A stretch of 64,000 bases of DNA from positions 3,062,501-3,126,500 of the forward strand of contig OY741273.1 in assembly GCA_963514095.1 (NCBI GenBank), in the 5' to 3' direction. The notes beneath the pieces are model-generated. The model made no database searches and was not told the origin of the DNA. It saw only the letters and a program-made list of their open reading frames with translations. The DNA is from Eutrigla gurnardus. Its lineage: Eukaryota; Chordata; Actinopteri; Perciformes; Triglidae. The position numbers and the translations under genes are program-made. Every line of letters starts with the position of its first letter. Positions within the stretch are counted from its first letter, which is position 1. This document shows, in pieces, positions 1 through 9,908 of this stretch.

Positions 1-369
1 TCCCATCACTCCCTTATTTCCTTGTTCACCCACTTTCACAACTTTTACCACCGCTATTTTCCCCACGTGTTGCATCTTTAATGCTTTCTCAATCTGCTCT
101 TCAGAGTTACATTCAATTAGTATATTGCCATCATTTAGAATTCTAGCGTATTTTACTTCACCAACCTGATTCTTAATTATTTTGGTCAGTTTTAATGGTT
201 CCAACTTCTTTACCCCTGGCTCCTCAAACTTCACAATGACATTCAATTTCTCCTCACTTTCTTTCACTACCCTAACCCGCTTTGCTCTATGTTTCCTTCT
301 TAGCTCCCAGTTCCCTTCATCTTGTGTCAGATCCACCATATTACTACACCTATCCCCCTGCTCTGCCAT
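1..369 (-). CDS. LINE ORF1 N-terminus (gag-like), runs off window
   Basis: An open frame of 123 codons starts at ATG 369-367 on the minus strand and reaches base 1 with no stop, so the protein continues outside the window. It is rich in Lys and Glu, and has the layout of fish LINE ORF1 proteins: a charged N-terminus, then a segment (GEVKYARILNDGNILIECNS) leading to a domain that in complete copies precedes CCHC zinc knuckles. Such proteins bind RNA and package the LINE transcript. The CCHC part, if present, lies beyond the window, so the identification rests on resemblance of the N-terminal segment only. The start codon sits inside a short palindrome (CTGCCATGGCAG). No internal stop or frameshift is seen, unlike most TE genes here. 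Confidence 0.5.
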   Translation of the reverse strand, partial: MAEQGDRCSNMVDLTQDEGNWELRRKHRAKRVRVVKESEEKLNVIVKFEEPGVKKLEPLKLTKIIKNQVGEVKYARILNDGNILIECNSEEQIEKALKMQHVGKIAVVKVVKVGEQGNKGVMG

Positions 370-690
370 GGCAGAGAACTTTTGTATGAGTATCGTTTAC
401 CGGACCTTTACAGGTCGTCGGCCGATACCCCCGCAAAATATTCTCCTCCCCTGGCTATCCCAATTCTGGCAATCCCCAAGTGTGTTGTTACTTTAGAAAG
501 ACAAAATCAAACAAAATAAACAAACAAAGCAAACTTTTAGTAAACGCTAAGCCCAAGCAAAACTTCCCCGACAGGACCCATCAACTCCAGCCTTGAGCAG
601 AGGACCAGTTGTTTACTCCCTGTCTGTCAAAAAGTGAGGTTTTGCGAGACTTGCAGTGGCCGTCTCCAAACAGCTTAGCGTTTAGCAGCA
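370..690 (-). other. Probable 5' leader of the LINE starting at 369
   Basis: This is non-coding sequence upstream of the minus-strand ORF1 start. No alternative gene was found on either strand; short open frames here have no recognisable domain. The outer limit of the leader is not defined. Confidence 0.25.
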
Positions 691-812
691 GGGCATGTCT
701 GGGCACGTCGGCGCAGTGACGGCAGAGAGAGGGCAAGTTGTGGATCATGTGACCGACCAAGGTAGATCTAAATTATTATTTTGTTTTATTTATTATTATT
801 TTGGGCTACACA

Positions 813-813
<1 letters not shown>

Positions 814-843
<30 letters not shown>
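814..843. repeat. (CA)n microsatellite
   Basis: About 15 uninterrupted CA dinucleotides, followed at 893-911 by a run of C. The pair separates the LINE leader from the L2 LINE downstream. Confidence 0.95.
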
Positions 844-846
<3 letters not shown>

Positions 847-920
847 TAGGGGGGAAAAAATCACTTTGACAAAGGGGCAGGTGTCAAATAAACCCCCCCC
901 CCCCCCCCCCTCTGCACGTG

Positions 921-2557
921 CCTGTCCCTTACTGCTGATGACTTTGCAACTTACTTTACCAAGAAAGTAAATGACATCAGCTCCTCATTCACTCCTATAA
1001 CCTCCCAGAAAACATCTCCACTAACTATAATCTCTGATGGCCTTATCAGCTTTATCCCTCTCACCTCTGAAGACGTTCCTGCACTTGTTACATCTAACCG
1101 TGCCACCACCTGCTCCCTTGACCCGATTCCCTCCTCTCTTCTCCAAGACATCTCACACGACATCTTGCTATTCCTCACCACCCTGATCAACTACTCCCTC
1201 ACCTCAGGTGTCATTTCAGCGGCTTTTAAGACAGCTACAGTGAAGCCCCTCCTTAAAAACCCACCCTAGATGCTGCTGACATCCAAAGCTACAGACCTGT
1301 ATCTCTTCTTTTATTCTTCTGTAAAACCCTGGAACGTGCCGCCTACAACCAACTGTCATCCTATCTCTCGCAGAACATCCTCCTTGACCCTAATCAATCA
1401 GGATTCAGGACTGCTCACACCCACTGAGATGGCCCTCCTCACAGTGATTAAGTCCCTCTGAGAGGCCAGAGCCTCATCCCACTCCTCCGTTCTCATTCTC
1501 CTCGACCTATCTGCTGCATTCGACACAGTCAACCACCAAATCCTCCTCTCCACCCTGGCTGAACTTGGCATCACTGACTCTGCTCTAACCTGGTTCACAT
1601 CATACCTGACAAATCGCACCTTTCAGGTCACATGGAATGGCTCTATGTCCAAACCCTGTTCTCTGGACACAGGTGTCCCTCAAGGCTCAGTATTCGAACC
1701 ACTTCTGTTCTCATTATACACCAGATCACTAGGTTCTGTAATCACATCACATGGATTCTCTTACCATTGTTATGCCGATGACACCCAGCTATTCCTCTCT
1801 TTTACCCCAACCTCCGACACTCACATTGCAACTCGCATCTCAGAATGTCTGGCAGACATCTCTGTCTGGACAACTGCACAGCCCCTCAAGCTTAACCTGA
1901 ATAAAACTGAACTCCTCTTCATCCCGGGGAAAGACCCAGCCCTCACATGGACCTGTTGGTCACTGTCGAGGACATCACAGTATTGCCGTCGTCAACTGCG
2001 AGGAACCTGGGGGTAATCCTCGATGACCAACTATCCTGCACCCCCAACATCACTGCTGTGCAGATTTGCCCTCTACAATATCTGCAGGATTCGGACCTTT
2101 CCACACAAAGGATGCAACGCAACTCCTGGTCCAAGCACTGGTCATCTCCCGCCTTGACTACTGCAACTCTCTCCTGGCCGGACTCCCGGCCTCTGCAATT
2201 AAACCATTGCAGCGTATCCAGAAGGCTGCAGCACGCCTTGTCCTCAATCTACCCAAATTCATCCACTTGACCCCCCTCCTCCGTGACCTCCACTGGCTCC
2301 CTGTTGCAGCACACATCCAATTCAAGATGATGGCACTGGTCTTCAAGGCCATCAATGGAACGGCACCCATCTACCTTCAAACACTGATCAAACCACACGC
2401 CCCGAAGCCAGCACGTCGCTCCTCTACTTCAGCTGGCCGGCTGGTACCACCATCGCTGAAATCAAACAAATGTCGCTCAGCAAAGTCCAGACTCTTCTCT
2501 GTTCTGGCGCCTCAGTGGTGGAACGAACTCCCGACCAATGTCAGGACAGCAGATTAA
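921..2557 (+). pseudogene. L2 LINE reverse transcriptase pseudogene
   Basis: Broken plus-strand coding region for the RT of an L2-clade LINE, which would copy element RNA at the target site. Recognisable pieces in order: N-terminal RT region (about 921-1265), the LSAAFDTVNHQILL block (about 1506-1545), TGVPQGSVFEPLLFSLYT (about 1669-1722), the catalytic box YADDTQLFLSF (about 1771-1803), the LNLNKTELLF block, and the C-terminal region RLDYCNSLLAGLP and FSVLAPQWWNELP ending at 2557. A stop near 1267 and several frameshifts (near 1267, 1455, 1930 and 2060) split it. The usual S in GSILGPLLF is replaced by GSVFEP. A 64-bp part (2352-2415) is nearly identical to 47559-47622. Confidence 0.85.
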
Positions 2558-2594
2558 TTTGCCATCTTCCGAAAAAGGCTCAAGACTCACCTGT

Positions 2595-2626
2595 TCAGAC
2601 TTCACCTCGACTTGAAGTCGAGGTGA
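2595..2626. repeat. Near-perfect palindrome in the L2 3' part
   Basis: TTCACCTCGACTT is followed almost at once by its reverse complement AAGTCGAGGTGAA, making a hairpin with arms of about 14 bp. It lies just after the RT coding end and before poly-C and poly-A. No function is assigned. Confidence 0.7.
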
Positions 2627-2889
2627 AGTCGACCTCCCCCCCCCCCCACCTAAAAAAAAAAAAAAACCTTACCTATAGCACTTTGATCATAACACTGTTG
2701 TTCTTGAGGTATGTTAATTGAACAGCTACTACCTTACTTGGACGAGGATCTAACACTTGTTCTATTTTTAGCTCTTACTTTATCAGCAATGATATGTTGT
2801 GGTTTCTTTGTTTCTTTCATTTGAAAAAAGTACCTATTTTAAGTCACTTTGGACAAAAGCGTCTGCTAAATGACCTAAATGTAAATGTA

Positions 2890-4156
2890 ACTCTTAAGGT
2901 TAAGTTGAAGTTCCAACCTCTGGAAAGTTCCTAAATGTTCAAAGCATTTAATATATGTTGGTGTATAATGGTTTTTAAACTTTACATTACATTTACTTTT
3001 ATAATACACTGTTTTCACAGAACTATCGCTCAGAGGTTGGCCTTGGAGGACTTTTGGTGCAGATGATAAGGTATTTCTTTAAATAACTCTTATGAACTGT
3101 AACACTTGATCATCACTTTTCCTTAAAAAAAGATGTTGGCTATTCAGTATATTTTACTGGTCATATTTGTGTACGAACATTTTTCAACTTGTTATTCTGG
3201 CACTTACGGCATGCAAATTCACACTATTGTTTCTCATACTGCTTGTATTTCTTGACAGTTATACATGTTTAGTAAACTTTTTACACTACATACAGTGTTC
3301 ATACATATAAGTCCTAGGAGGTAGATGCTGATGACATGATGTGACTTCATGGCACCTTCTTCTAAATCCTCAAATATATTCCTGGGGATGTCATGAATCA
3401 AAATTTATCAAACTAAACCTTTTTTTTCTTCATTTTACAGTATGCGTTTTATGTGACAATGGAGGCACAGTGTGACTTCACCGAGGTATTGTACTGTAAT
3501 GTATCCACTTTAGACAGTATGTTGCCCTTGTGTGCTTTGCATTATTTTATGTAATATGTAGCAGCCTGTATGTCCAAGACAAATTTCTCTCTGGACAAAT
3601 AAATAATCTTGAATCTTGATTGCCTTACTGACTTCCCAGTTGATTCTACCTGTCAGACTTCTGCTATTGCCAGTCAGGAGGACCCTCTCAGTCCACTTGT
3701 AGCCTGCATGAGAAACATGTTTCTAGTGTGTTTTGGAAATGTCCATACAATTGTGTTATTTCTATTTTATTTATTATTTTCCAAAGGGAAACATGCATCA
3801 AATAAGGAGATGGTGGTGCCTGGTTCTCCTGGAAAACTTTCCTGTGATGTAAGTGTCTAGAAAATTATTAAGGCTTCACTTTAAATTGTAACATCAATTG
3901 TCTCAATGATAATTATATGACTACATTTTTGTTTATAATGAATGGATATCATTGACTCACACAGATCTAAAGAGGAGATGGGCAAAAACAGGAAAAGATG
4001 ACGAGAACTTAAAAGAGCACAGGTACGCTGTCATGATTAGTGGGATAGTCTTTAACCAATGTTTAAAGACTTGTATAAGGACAATACTTCAGGACAGCAC
4101 TTAAAAAAAATGTTTTTGAAAACTTAAAAATCCATGTGCACAGCAGTGATGAGCCT
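2890..4156 (+). other. AT-rich stretch with possible small exons
   Basis: No known gene was recognised. Four short segments have splice-like borders: about 3021-3070, 3441-3485, 3787-3850 and 3965-4021 (AG before, GT after). Two can be read together as an open peptide (LSLRGWPWRTFGADDK followed by YAFYVTMEAQCDFTE), but the phases of the later segments do not join without stops. They might be exons of a decayed host gene, perhaps the one ending at 7164, or chance. Confidence 0.2.
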
Positions 4157-4440
4157 AGGGGCCCTAGTTTCGTACACCAGGCGCAGTCGGGGCTCAGCGC
4201 ACTTGCGCCGCACCGACGGGGTGTGTCCGCCTGGACTTTGCAAGTTTCGTGCACGGCGCAGTCCGGCGCAGGCACTCCTCCTGTCACTCCTACCCCCGCA
4301 AGTGGGAAAGAGGGAGGAGAGAAGGCGTAGAGTGGGATTAACACAGCCGATTCAGATCTTCACCAATCAAATGAGCTCCTCTCCTCACCTTTAATGCGCC
4401 GAGGCGAGGTGCAGTGCAAGTTTCGTCACTTGACAACCCA

Positions 4441-4803
4441 ATGACAGAAGACAGCAGCAGCGCCAGACGGCCAAACTTTTCCCAGGATGAAACTGATGTT
4501 TTGGTCCGAGAGGTCCAAGCTCGCAGTGTCCGAATATTTGGAACTGCGAGCAGACCTCCACGGGCTGATGATGCAAAAGCTGCCTGGGAGGAGGTAACAG
4601 CATTAATCCGTTGCCCAGTGTAAAAAACGGTTCAATGATGTCAGAAGAAGGGCCAAACAAAAGCTCTCGGATCACAGGAAACAAACCAGGGCAACCGGGG
4701 GCGGCCCCTCAACCAGCACTCAGCTGAGCTCAGCGGAGGACATAGCCTCCTCTACGCTATCAGTAATCAGAAGGCTTTGGTGGAATCGAGGCTGGATTAC
4801 AGG
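4441..4803 (+). pseudogene. Harbinger Myb/SANT-like protein, exon 1
   Basis: The frame starts MTEDSSSARRPNFSQDETD and shows a Myb/SANT-like DNA-binding domain of the NAIF1/TSNARE1-like kind: RPNFSQDE, then about 40 residues later AAWEEV, then QCKKRFNDVRRRAKQKL and the typical RATGGGPSTS linker. In PIF/Harbinger the Myb-like protein carries the transposase to the nucleus and binds the element ends. A frameshift near 4605-4620 puts a stop (TAA at 4621) into the original frame; a second shift lies near 4770. A GTAAGG donor follows the exon at about 4803. It is therefore a pseudogene. Confidence 0.7.
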
Positions 4804-5187
4804 TAAGGCAAACATCTTTTCTACATAGAAAGACATTTAGTAACACGTTAAAACACGCGCAAAAAAATGAGTCCTGTGCACAATACCACGTGCAACGAGG
4901 ATTAAGGGTTGTGCGTAAAGGTGCATTGCCAACCTCCGTGGCCTGGCCCTTGTCACTAATGTTTGCTTGCAAAATCAAGCTTTCCCAATTGAATTGTTGT
5001 AATTTTAGCATGTAAATGTGGATCATGTGTTCACAAAATCAAAGATGTGAAAACATTTGATAAACTTTATTTGGACAAACACAAGGATAACCATCTTCAG
5101 TGAACAAAATACATCTACAAATGACTTCATTTAATTTATTAAAAAACGAAAAAAAAAACACTTAGAACGTAAAACTGAAGAACATCT

Positions 5188-5535
5188 TGTCAGCTCCACA
5201 GACAACCACACCGCTGCAGCAGCAGGAGGAGGAGGAAGAGGAGGCGGCGGCGGCAGCGGCAGAGGACGAGCCAGGGACAGCAGCTCACCCCCATCCAATG
5301 AGAAGACGGGCCCGGTCCCGTGACCGGGTTCAAGAGAGGGACCGGCCATTCTTGGACATTCAGGAGGGGGGATTCAGGATGGTGGAGAGGGAGCTGGGTT
5401 CTCTAACCTCCTGGGTCCAGGGGTTGGAGGCCCAGCTCCAAGAGGTTAATAGCCGGCTCCAGGGCCTGGAGGACAGCCTGCTGCTCATTTGTGCTAATTT
5501 GCATGTCGGACTAGACTGGAAGACACTGCATGTAT
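5188..5535 (+). pseudogene. Harbinger Myb-like protein, C-terminal exon
   Basis: A plus-strand open segment follows a TTGTCAG acceptor. It codes for a Gln/Glu/Ala tract made by GAG and GGC trinucleotide repeats (5217-5265), a basic patch (RRRARSRDRVQERD), and then a leucine-heptad segment (FLDIQEGGFRMVERELGSL onward) that should form a coiled coil. This is the usual C-terminal half of Harbinger Myb-like proteins. It ends at TAG 5535-5537, earlier than expected, where the antisense transposase fragment begins. Confidence 0.6.
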
Positions 5536-5626
5536 AGCCGAACTGACAGCTCTCTGAGTGATCCCCGCCACCGAGGCCACAGTGTGCTGGAAAGACCCGG
5601 TGGCGAAGAAGGTCAGAGCCGCTGTC

Positions 5627-5628
<2 letters not shown>
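5494..5628 (-). pseudogene. Harbinger transposase fragment
   Basis: The minus strand encodes a piece of about 45 residues including TFFATGSFQHTVASVAGITQ and AVSSAIHAVSSSL, matching the helix-rich N-terminal region of PIF/Harbinger (HARBI1-like) transposases just before the DDE core. The catalytic core is absent. It overlaps the end of the Myb-like exon on the opposite strand, so the two genes have been brought tail to tail by deletion. Confidence 0.6.

Positions 5629-5656
<28 letters not shown>
5629..5656. repeat. (CAGA)n tail microsatellite
   Basis: About seven CAGA units. On the minus strand this is a TCTG tail directly after a poly(A)-like GACAATAAAG, as at the 3' end of the LINE fragment next to it. 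Confidence 0.9.
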
Positions 5657-5659
<3 letters not shown>

Positions 5660-5960
5660 ACTTTATTGTCTGCCCCAAAATGGTGGCAGAAATTCCTATT
5701 TGACAACAGGCACATGCATTTCACATAAGTCAAACATACAGTTGAACACATAAATAAATAAAGGCCAGCAACAGGCCACAGCTCCTATTTCATACTGTTG
5801 AGAGCTGTTATAGCGGAGGGAACAAACGATTTCTTATAAATGTTCTTGCGAGCCAGCGGTACTCTATAGCGCCTACCTGATGGCAGTAAGATGAAGGAGG
5901 GGTGGAGTGGGTGTGAGGAGTCCTCAGTGATCAGGGTGGCTTTAATTAGTGTTAAACATT
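5640..5960 (-). pseudogene. LINE 3' terminal fragment
   Basis: On the minus strand the last residues of a LINE ORF2 can be read (HPSFILLPSGRRYRVPLAR, then SFVPSAITALN), ending with a stop at 5785, followed by a short 3' UTR with AATAAAG and the TCTG tail. The C-terminal motif PSGRRYR...SF(V/I)PSAI..LN is typical of several fish LINE families (Rex1/CR1-related); the clade cannot be fixed from so little. The copy is strongly 5'-truncated. Confidence 0.5.
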
Positions 5961-5969
5961 GTCTAATAA

Positions 5970-6232
5970 GTAAAATGGTAAATAAAATGGTAAATGGCCT
6001 CATTTATATAGCGCTTTTATCCAAAGCGCTTTACAGGAATGTCATTCACCCATTCACACACCGACGGCAGAGTCAACCACGCAGGGCGACAGCCAGCTCG
6101 TCAGGAGCAATAAGGGTGAGGTGTCTTGCTCAGGGACACCATGCACTCAGCTTGGAGGACCCGGGGATCGAACTGGCAATCTTGCGGTTGCCAGCCAACC
6201 CGCTCTACCTCCTGAGCTAAACACTTCTAATT
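5970..6232 (+). repeat. Dispersed teleost retroelement tail
   Basis: It begins with two TAAATGG-type units and TTATATAGCGCTTTTATCC, and ends CTACCTCCTGAGC. This is a very common fish repeat, usually the 3' end of a LINE/SINE family, with no coding potential. Confidence 0.55.
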
Positions 6233-6895
6233 TGCACACTCCATTTGTTACATATTTGCGATAGTTTATGTGTTTATTTTTCCATTTAAACACATTGCTC
6301 AGTAATGATCATGAGTATCAGTAATGGGATGCAGCTGTATTGTGGGCTGTCTATCAGCAACTGAGGATTTCAATACACACCTGATCACAAATGTAAAACA
6401 CTAATGTACTGCAACGTTAAACAAAATGCCACTGTAATGGTGGACTGTATACAGATGGCACTGGACACCGAAGATGAAGACCAGCCATGTGCCAAAAGGA
6501 CTTACAGCTCTCCGCCAAAAGAGTTGGTTAGTGTGCTCTGGAAGTTTATTTCAAACAAACATGTTACACACCATTAAAACCTACACAATCACTCATGCTT
6601 TTGTGTATCCATTAAGGACTGTGACGTTATGGACCAAGGTATCGGAAGACAGGATGGCGATGCTTCCAAGAACCTTTCGGTCAGTGCAAATGATAATGAA
6701 AAAATGACTTATTTTGAACACTGAACTTCACCTATTCGTTGCATTGTAAGAACAAATTTTTATTTTTTAATATTAGTCATAACTTGGTCCAGTTCTCCTC
6801 TTAAAAATTACAAATATAAAGTGGCTGTGATTTAACTGCAGTTATGACTGCATGTTGGATTTATTTCTGATTTCAACGTGGGTCTTGTAACCAGG

Positions 6896-7164
6896 TTCAG
6901 CACCCAACCCTCAATGACATTCACAGAGCAATGAGCTGGATCAAAACACACCAGCATTTACTCCGTGGGCAGGTGATGGAGCCTGCAGTTCTCCAAATGG
7001 ACCCTGCCAATCAGATTAAGGCACTTGAGGACGTCCTAGAAGGACAATCGGATGACGCAAAGGAGGATTTTGTCATCACCTTTCAGCACCAGGAACATAT
7101 GGAGACGTTCTTCCAACTTTGTGTGGATGAGGAAAATTTCAAAATCAATGCTATGTTCCTTTAG
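6896..7164 (+). pseudogene. SMC5 hinge-like exon (partial gene)
   Basis: After a pyrimidine-rich tract and CCAG acceptor, an open segment of 89 codons ends at TAG 7162-7164. Read against SMC5 proteins, the pattern DIHRAMSWIKTHQHLLRG..V.EP, then QHQEHMETFF and ENFKINAM, follows the start of the SMC5 hinge domain (the dimerisation part of the SMC5/6 complex, which acts in DNA repair and restricts extrachromosomal DNA). Only the first quarter of a hinge is present; ATPase parts and coiled coils are absent. Two poly(A) signals follow (7449-7454, 7614-7619), so a short transcript is possible. Two weak candidate upstream exons lie at about 6455-6525 and 6618-6680. It may be a truncated duplicate, a TE-captured exon, or a pseudogene. 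Confidence 0.45.
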
Positions 7165-7885
7165 ATATTATCGGTCCATAGCTCAGACCCAGATATGTCC
7201 ACCCCAACCCCTAACCCATCCTCAAAATTATTACTATGATTATTGTAAAGGTGCGTGTCCACAGGCAGCGGCGTTTCCCCGCGTCCCATTCATTGTCTAT
7301 GTGAAAAGCCATGCAATGCATTCTGGTAGTGTTGCGGCGAATGTCGAGAGGCGGCGCGTCGAACTGATTTCTTCAGTCTCTTCCAAGCACAAACTTGTTT
7401 TATGGTGAACTCCAGACATTCTATGACTCTGTATGTAATGTATTTAAAAATAAAAGCTTTAAAGACTTCTCACATCTTGAAGAACACTATGGATTACATT
7501 GCCAGACGATTTTAGTTGTTTTCTTGTTGATATGAAATCAAACTGTGTGTTCATGTACTTTGTAAAACTCCTCCCTGTACTGTTATTTATTTTTGCAATG
7601 TCGTAATCTGGATAATAAAAGTTATTGAAAATCTTCTAAACTGAATGTTGGCGATCTAAAATAAAGACAGATTCAGCAACTGCATAGCTTATTTCTCGCA
7701 TGAAATGTTTTCAGAAACACATTTCGTTGAACTATTTTCATAAAATAAGAGAAAGTTTCCAAACGAGCCACCATGTTGGTTCGTTTTGAAATCCGGGAGC
7801 AAACAGGACAGCTGTGAAAGCGTTCGTCCAATCAGGTGCAACCATAAATTGGAAAATGTTTGCAGGTTGTTTTCATTCATGAAAC
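7165..7885 (+). other. 3' UTR-like sequence, then Harbinger 5' region
   Basis: AATAAA signals occur at 7449-7454 and 7614-7619, as expected downstream of the stop at 7164. The GC-rich piece 7245-7365 resembles a MITE end but no partner was found. From about 7690 the sequence leads into the MADF gene; a promoter cannot be pinpointed. Confidence 0.3.
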
Positions 7886-9908
7886 ATGGAGGAAAAACTT
7901 ATTACGGCGGTGTCGGGATATCCGATAATTTACAACCCTGCTCTGCCTTCATACCGCAACAGCGACAAAAGGAACTCAGCATGGAGGGCCATAGCTGAAA
8001 TTGTTGGTGTTTCCGGTGGGTTTAAAATATATATTTGTCTGTAACGTTACTCTAGTCTATATGATCCTGATTAGATGGTAACATTGTATTTATAAACACT
8101 GATTGAAACTATAATTAAAGTGTTGTGATTTCTTTATCCTATGTTGTCTTTAGAGGACATCTGCCGCAGCAGGTGGAAAAATCTGAGGGACCAGTACAAA
8201 AAAGAAAAAAAATAAGAAATGGAGAAACGTAGGAGCGGGGCTGGGGCCCCATCACAGCGGCCATGGCGCTTTATGGCTGTGATGGAGTTCCTCAGGCCAT
8301 TTTTGGATGATAGAAATACTTCCTCCAACCTTCATAGGAGGGAGCCAGCCGCAGCCAGCCACCCTCCCCTCCCTGCAGTGCAACCAGCCACCCTCCACTT
8401 CCTGCAGCCGCAGCCAGCCACCCTCCCCTCCCTGCAGTGCAGCCAGCCACCCTCCACTTCCTGCAGCCGCAGCCAGCCACCCTCCCCTCCCTGCAGTGCA
8501 GCCAGCCACCCTCCACTTCCTGCAGCCGCAGCCAGCCACCCTCCCCTCCCTGCAGCGCAGCCAGCCACCCTCCTCTTCCTGAAGGAGCAGCATGCTGCAG
8601 CCAGTCGCCCTCCCCTCCCTGCAACGCAGCCAGCCACGCTCCTCTTCCTGAAGCCAAAGGATGCCGCCACCTTCCCCTCCCTGCAGCGCAGCAAGCCACA
8701 GCCAGCCACCCCCTCCCTGCAGCGCAGCCAGCCACAGCCAGCCACAGCCAGCCACCCCCTCCATGCAGCGCAGCCAGCCAGCCAGCCACAGCCAGCCACC
8801 CCCTCCCTGCAGCGCAGCCAGCCACAGCCAGCCACCCCCTCCCTGCAGCGCAGCCAGCCAGCCACAACCAGCCACAGCCAGCCACCCTCCCCTTTTTGGA
8901 GGATAGAAGTACTTCCTCCAACCTTCATAGGAGGGAGCCAGCCGCAGCCAGCCACCCTCCCCTCCCTGCAGTGCAGCCAGCCACCCTCCACTTCCTGCAG
9001 CCGCAGCCAGCCGCAGCCAGCCACCCTCCCCTCCCTGCAGCGCAGCCAGCCACCCTCCTCTTCCTGAAGGAGGAGCATGCTGCAGCCAGTCGCCCTCCCC
9101 TCCCTGCAACGCAGCCAGCCACGCTCCTCATCCTGAAGCCAAAGGATGCTGCCACCTTCCCCTCCCTGCAGCGCAGCAAGCCACAGCCAGCCACCCCCTC
9201 CCTGCAGCGCAGCCAGCCACAGCCAACCACAGCCAGCCCCACCCCCTCCCTGCAGCGCAGCCAGCCACAGCCAGCCACCCCCTCCCTGCAGCGCAGCCAG
9301 CCACAGCCAGCCACCCCCTCCCTGCAGCGCAGCCAGCCACAGCCAACCACAGCCAGCCACCCCCTCCCTGCAGCGCAGCCAGCCACAGCCAGCCACCCCC
9401 TCCCTGCAGCGCAGCCAGCCACAGCCAGCCACCCCCTCCCTGCAGCGCAGCCAGCCACAGCCAGCCACCCCCTCCCTGCAGCCAGCCAGCCAGCCAGCCA
9501 CCCCCTCCCTGCAGCGCAGCCAGCCAGCCACAACCAGCCACAGCCACAGCCAGCCACCCTCCCCTCCCTGCAGCGCAGCCAGCCACCAGCCAGGTTGAAC
9601 ATAGTGAGCCAGCTGCACCCACCCTACAGCCCCCTTTGAGGAAAAGGGGGCGAGGAGACACCAGCACTATGAGTGCATTTGAAAGGAGACTCCTCCTTGC
9701 CCTGGAGGAGGACCAAATAAACCCCCCATCCACACCCCCACCTCCAGCACCCATCACAGATGTTGATGACCTATTTTTCAGGAGCCTGCTGCCATCACTG
9801 AAAAAGCTTCCTGAAAGGAAAAAGGAGGAGGTGAAACGTGGCTTTCACACACAGCTCTGCAGTGCCAGGGCTGACTCCAATTACACACCGGTACATGCGC
9901 CACTGTGA
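7886..9908 (+). pseudogene. MADF-BESS protein of a PIF/Harbinger element
   Basis: Exon 1 (7886-8015) starts MEEKLITAVSGYPIIYNPAL and holds most of a MADF domain (Myb-like DNA binding); GT donor at 8016, AG acceptor before 8154. Exon 2 completes the domain (CRSRWKNLRDQYKKEKK), then meets an in-frame TAA at 8213-8215, followed by RRSGAGAPSQRPWRFMAVME and a Pro/Gln/Ser region blown up into a minisatellite (8330-9590). The C-terminus (about 9590-9908) has RKRGRGDTSTMSAFERRLL and a BESS-like motif, DDLFFRSLLPSLKKLPERKK, a protein-interaction motif found with MADF. The last 25 residues diverge where the antisense transposase begins. In PIF/Harbinger the DNA-binding partner assists the transposase. 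The nonsense codon and frame changes in the repeats make this a likely pseudogene. Confidence 0.7.
8330..9590. repeat. Coding-derived minisatellite, two ~593-bp blocks
   Basis: The basic word is CAGCCAGCCAC(C), arranged in units with CCCTCCCTGCAGCGCAGC. The segment beginning TACTTCCTCCAACCTTCATA occurs at about 8317 and again at about 8910, so a block of about 593 bp is duplicated. The lack of C/T-rich stop codons leaves several frames open on both strands (one of 400 codons plus, one of 428 codons minus); these are by-products of composition, not extra genes. The 593-bp step is not a multiple of three, so the second block is read in a different frame from the first. Confidence 0.9.

Larger units (their letters stand above)
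921..2889 (+). mobile_element. L2/Maui-type LINE, 5'-truncated
   Basis: The copy runs from inside the reverse transcriptase (RT) region to a typical fish L2 3' end (AAAAGCGTCTGCTAAATGAC at about 2855-2875, then a short TAAATG repeat). The 5' end abuts a poly-C/CA tract. There is no endonuclease domain, so it is a truncated, dead copy. The 3' part carries poly-C and poly-A runs at 2636-2665. Confidence 0.85.
4157..5640 (+). mobile_element. PIF/Harbinger remnant, Myb-like type
   Basis: The 5' edge begins near 4157 with GGGCCCTAGTTTCGTACACC, which looks like a Harbinger terminal repeat. Inside are a two-exon Myb/SANT-like protein (plus) and, directly after it, a short antisense piece of DDE transposase (minus). 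This divergent pair of proteins is the known PIF/Harbinger arrangement: transposase plus a Myb-like partner. The matching right terminal repeat and most of the transposase are missing; the copy ends in a CAGA microsatellite. Confidence 0.6.

Noticed and set aside
8334..9600. CRISPR-like spacing of repeats
   Set aside because: Units are contiguous tandem repeats without unique spacers, in an animal genome.
8252..9757. Long open frames on the minus strand (up to 428 codons) rich in Gly, Trp, Leu and Ala
   Set aside because: They are antisense to the CAGCCAGCC minisatellite, have no start context or domain, and exist only because the repeat lacks stop codons in most frames.
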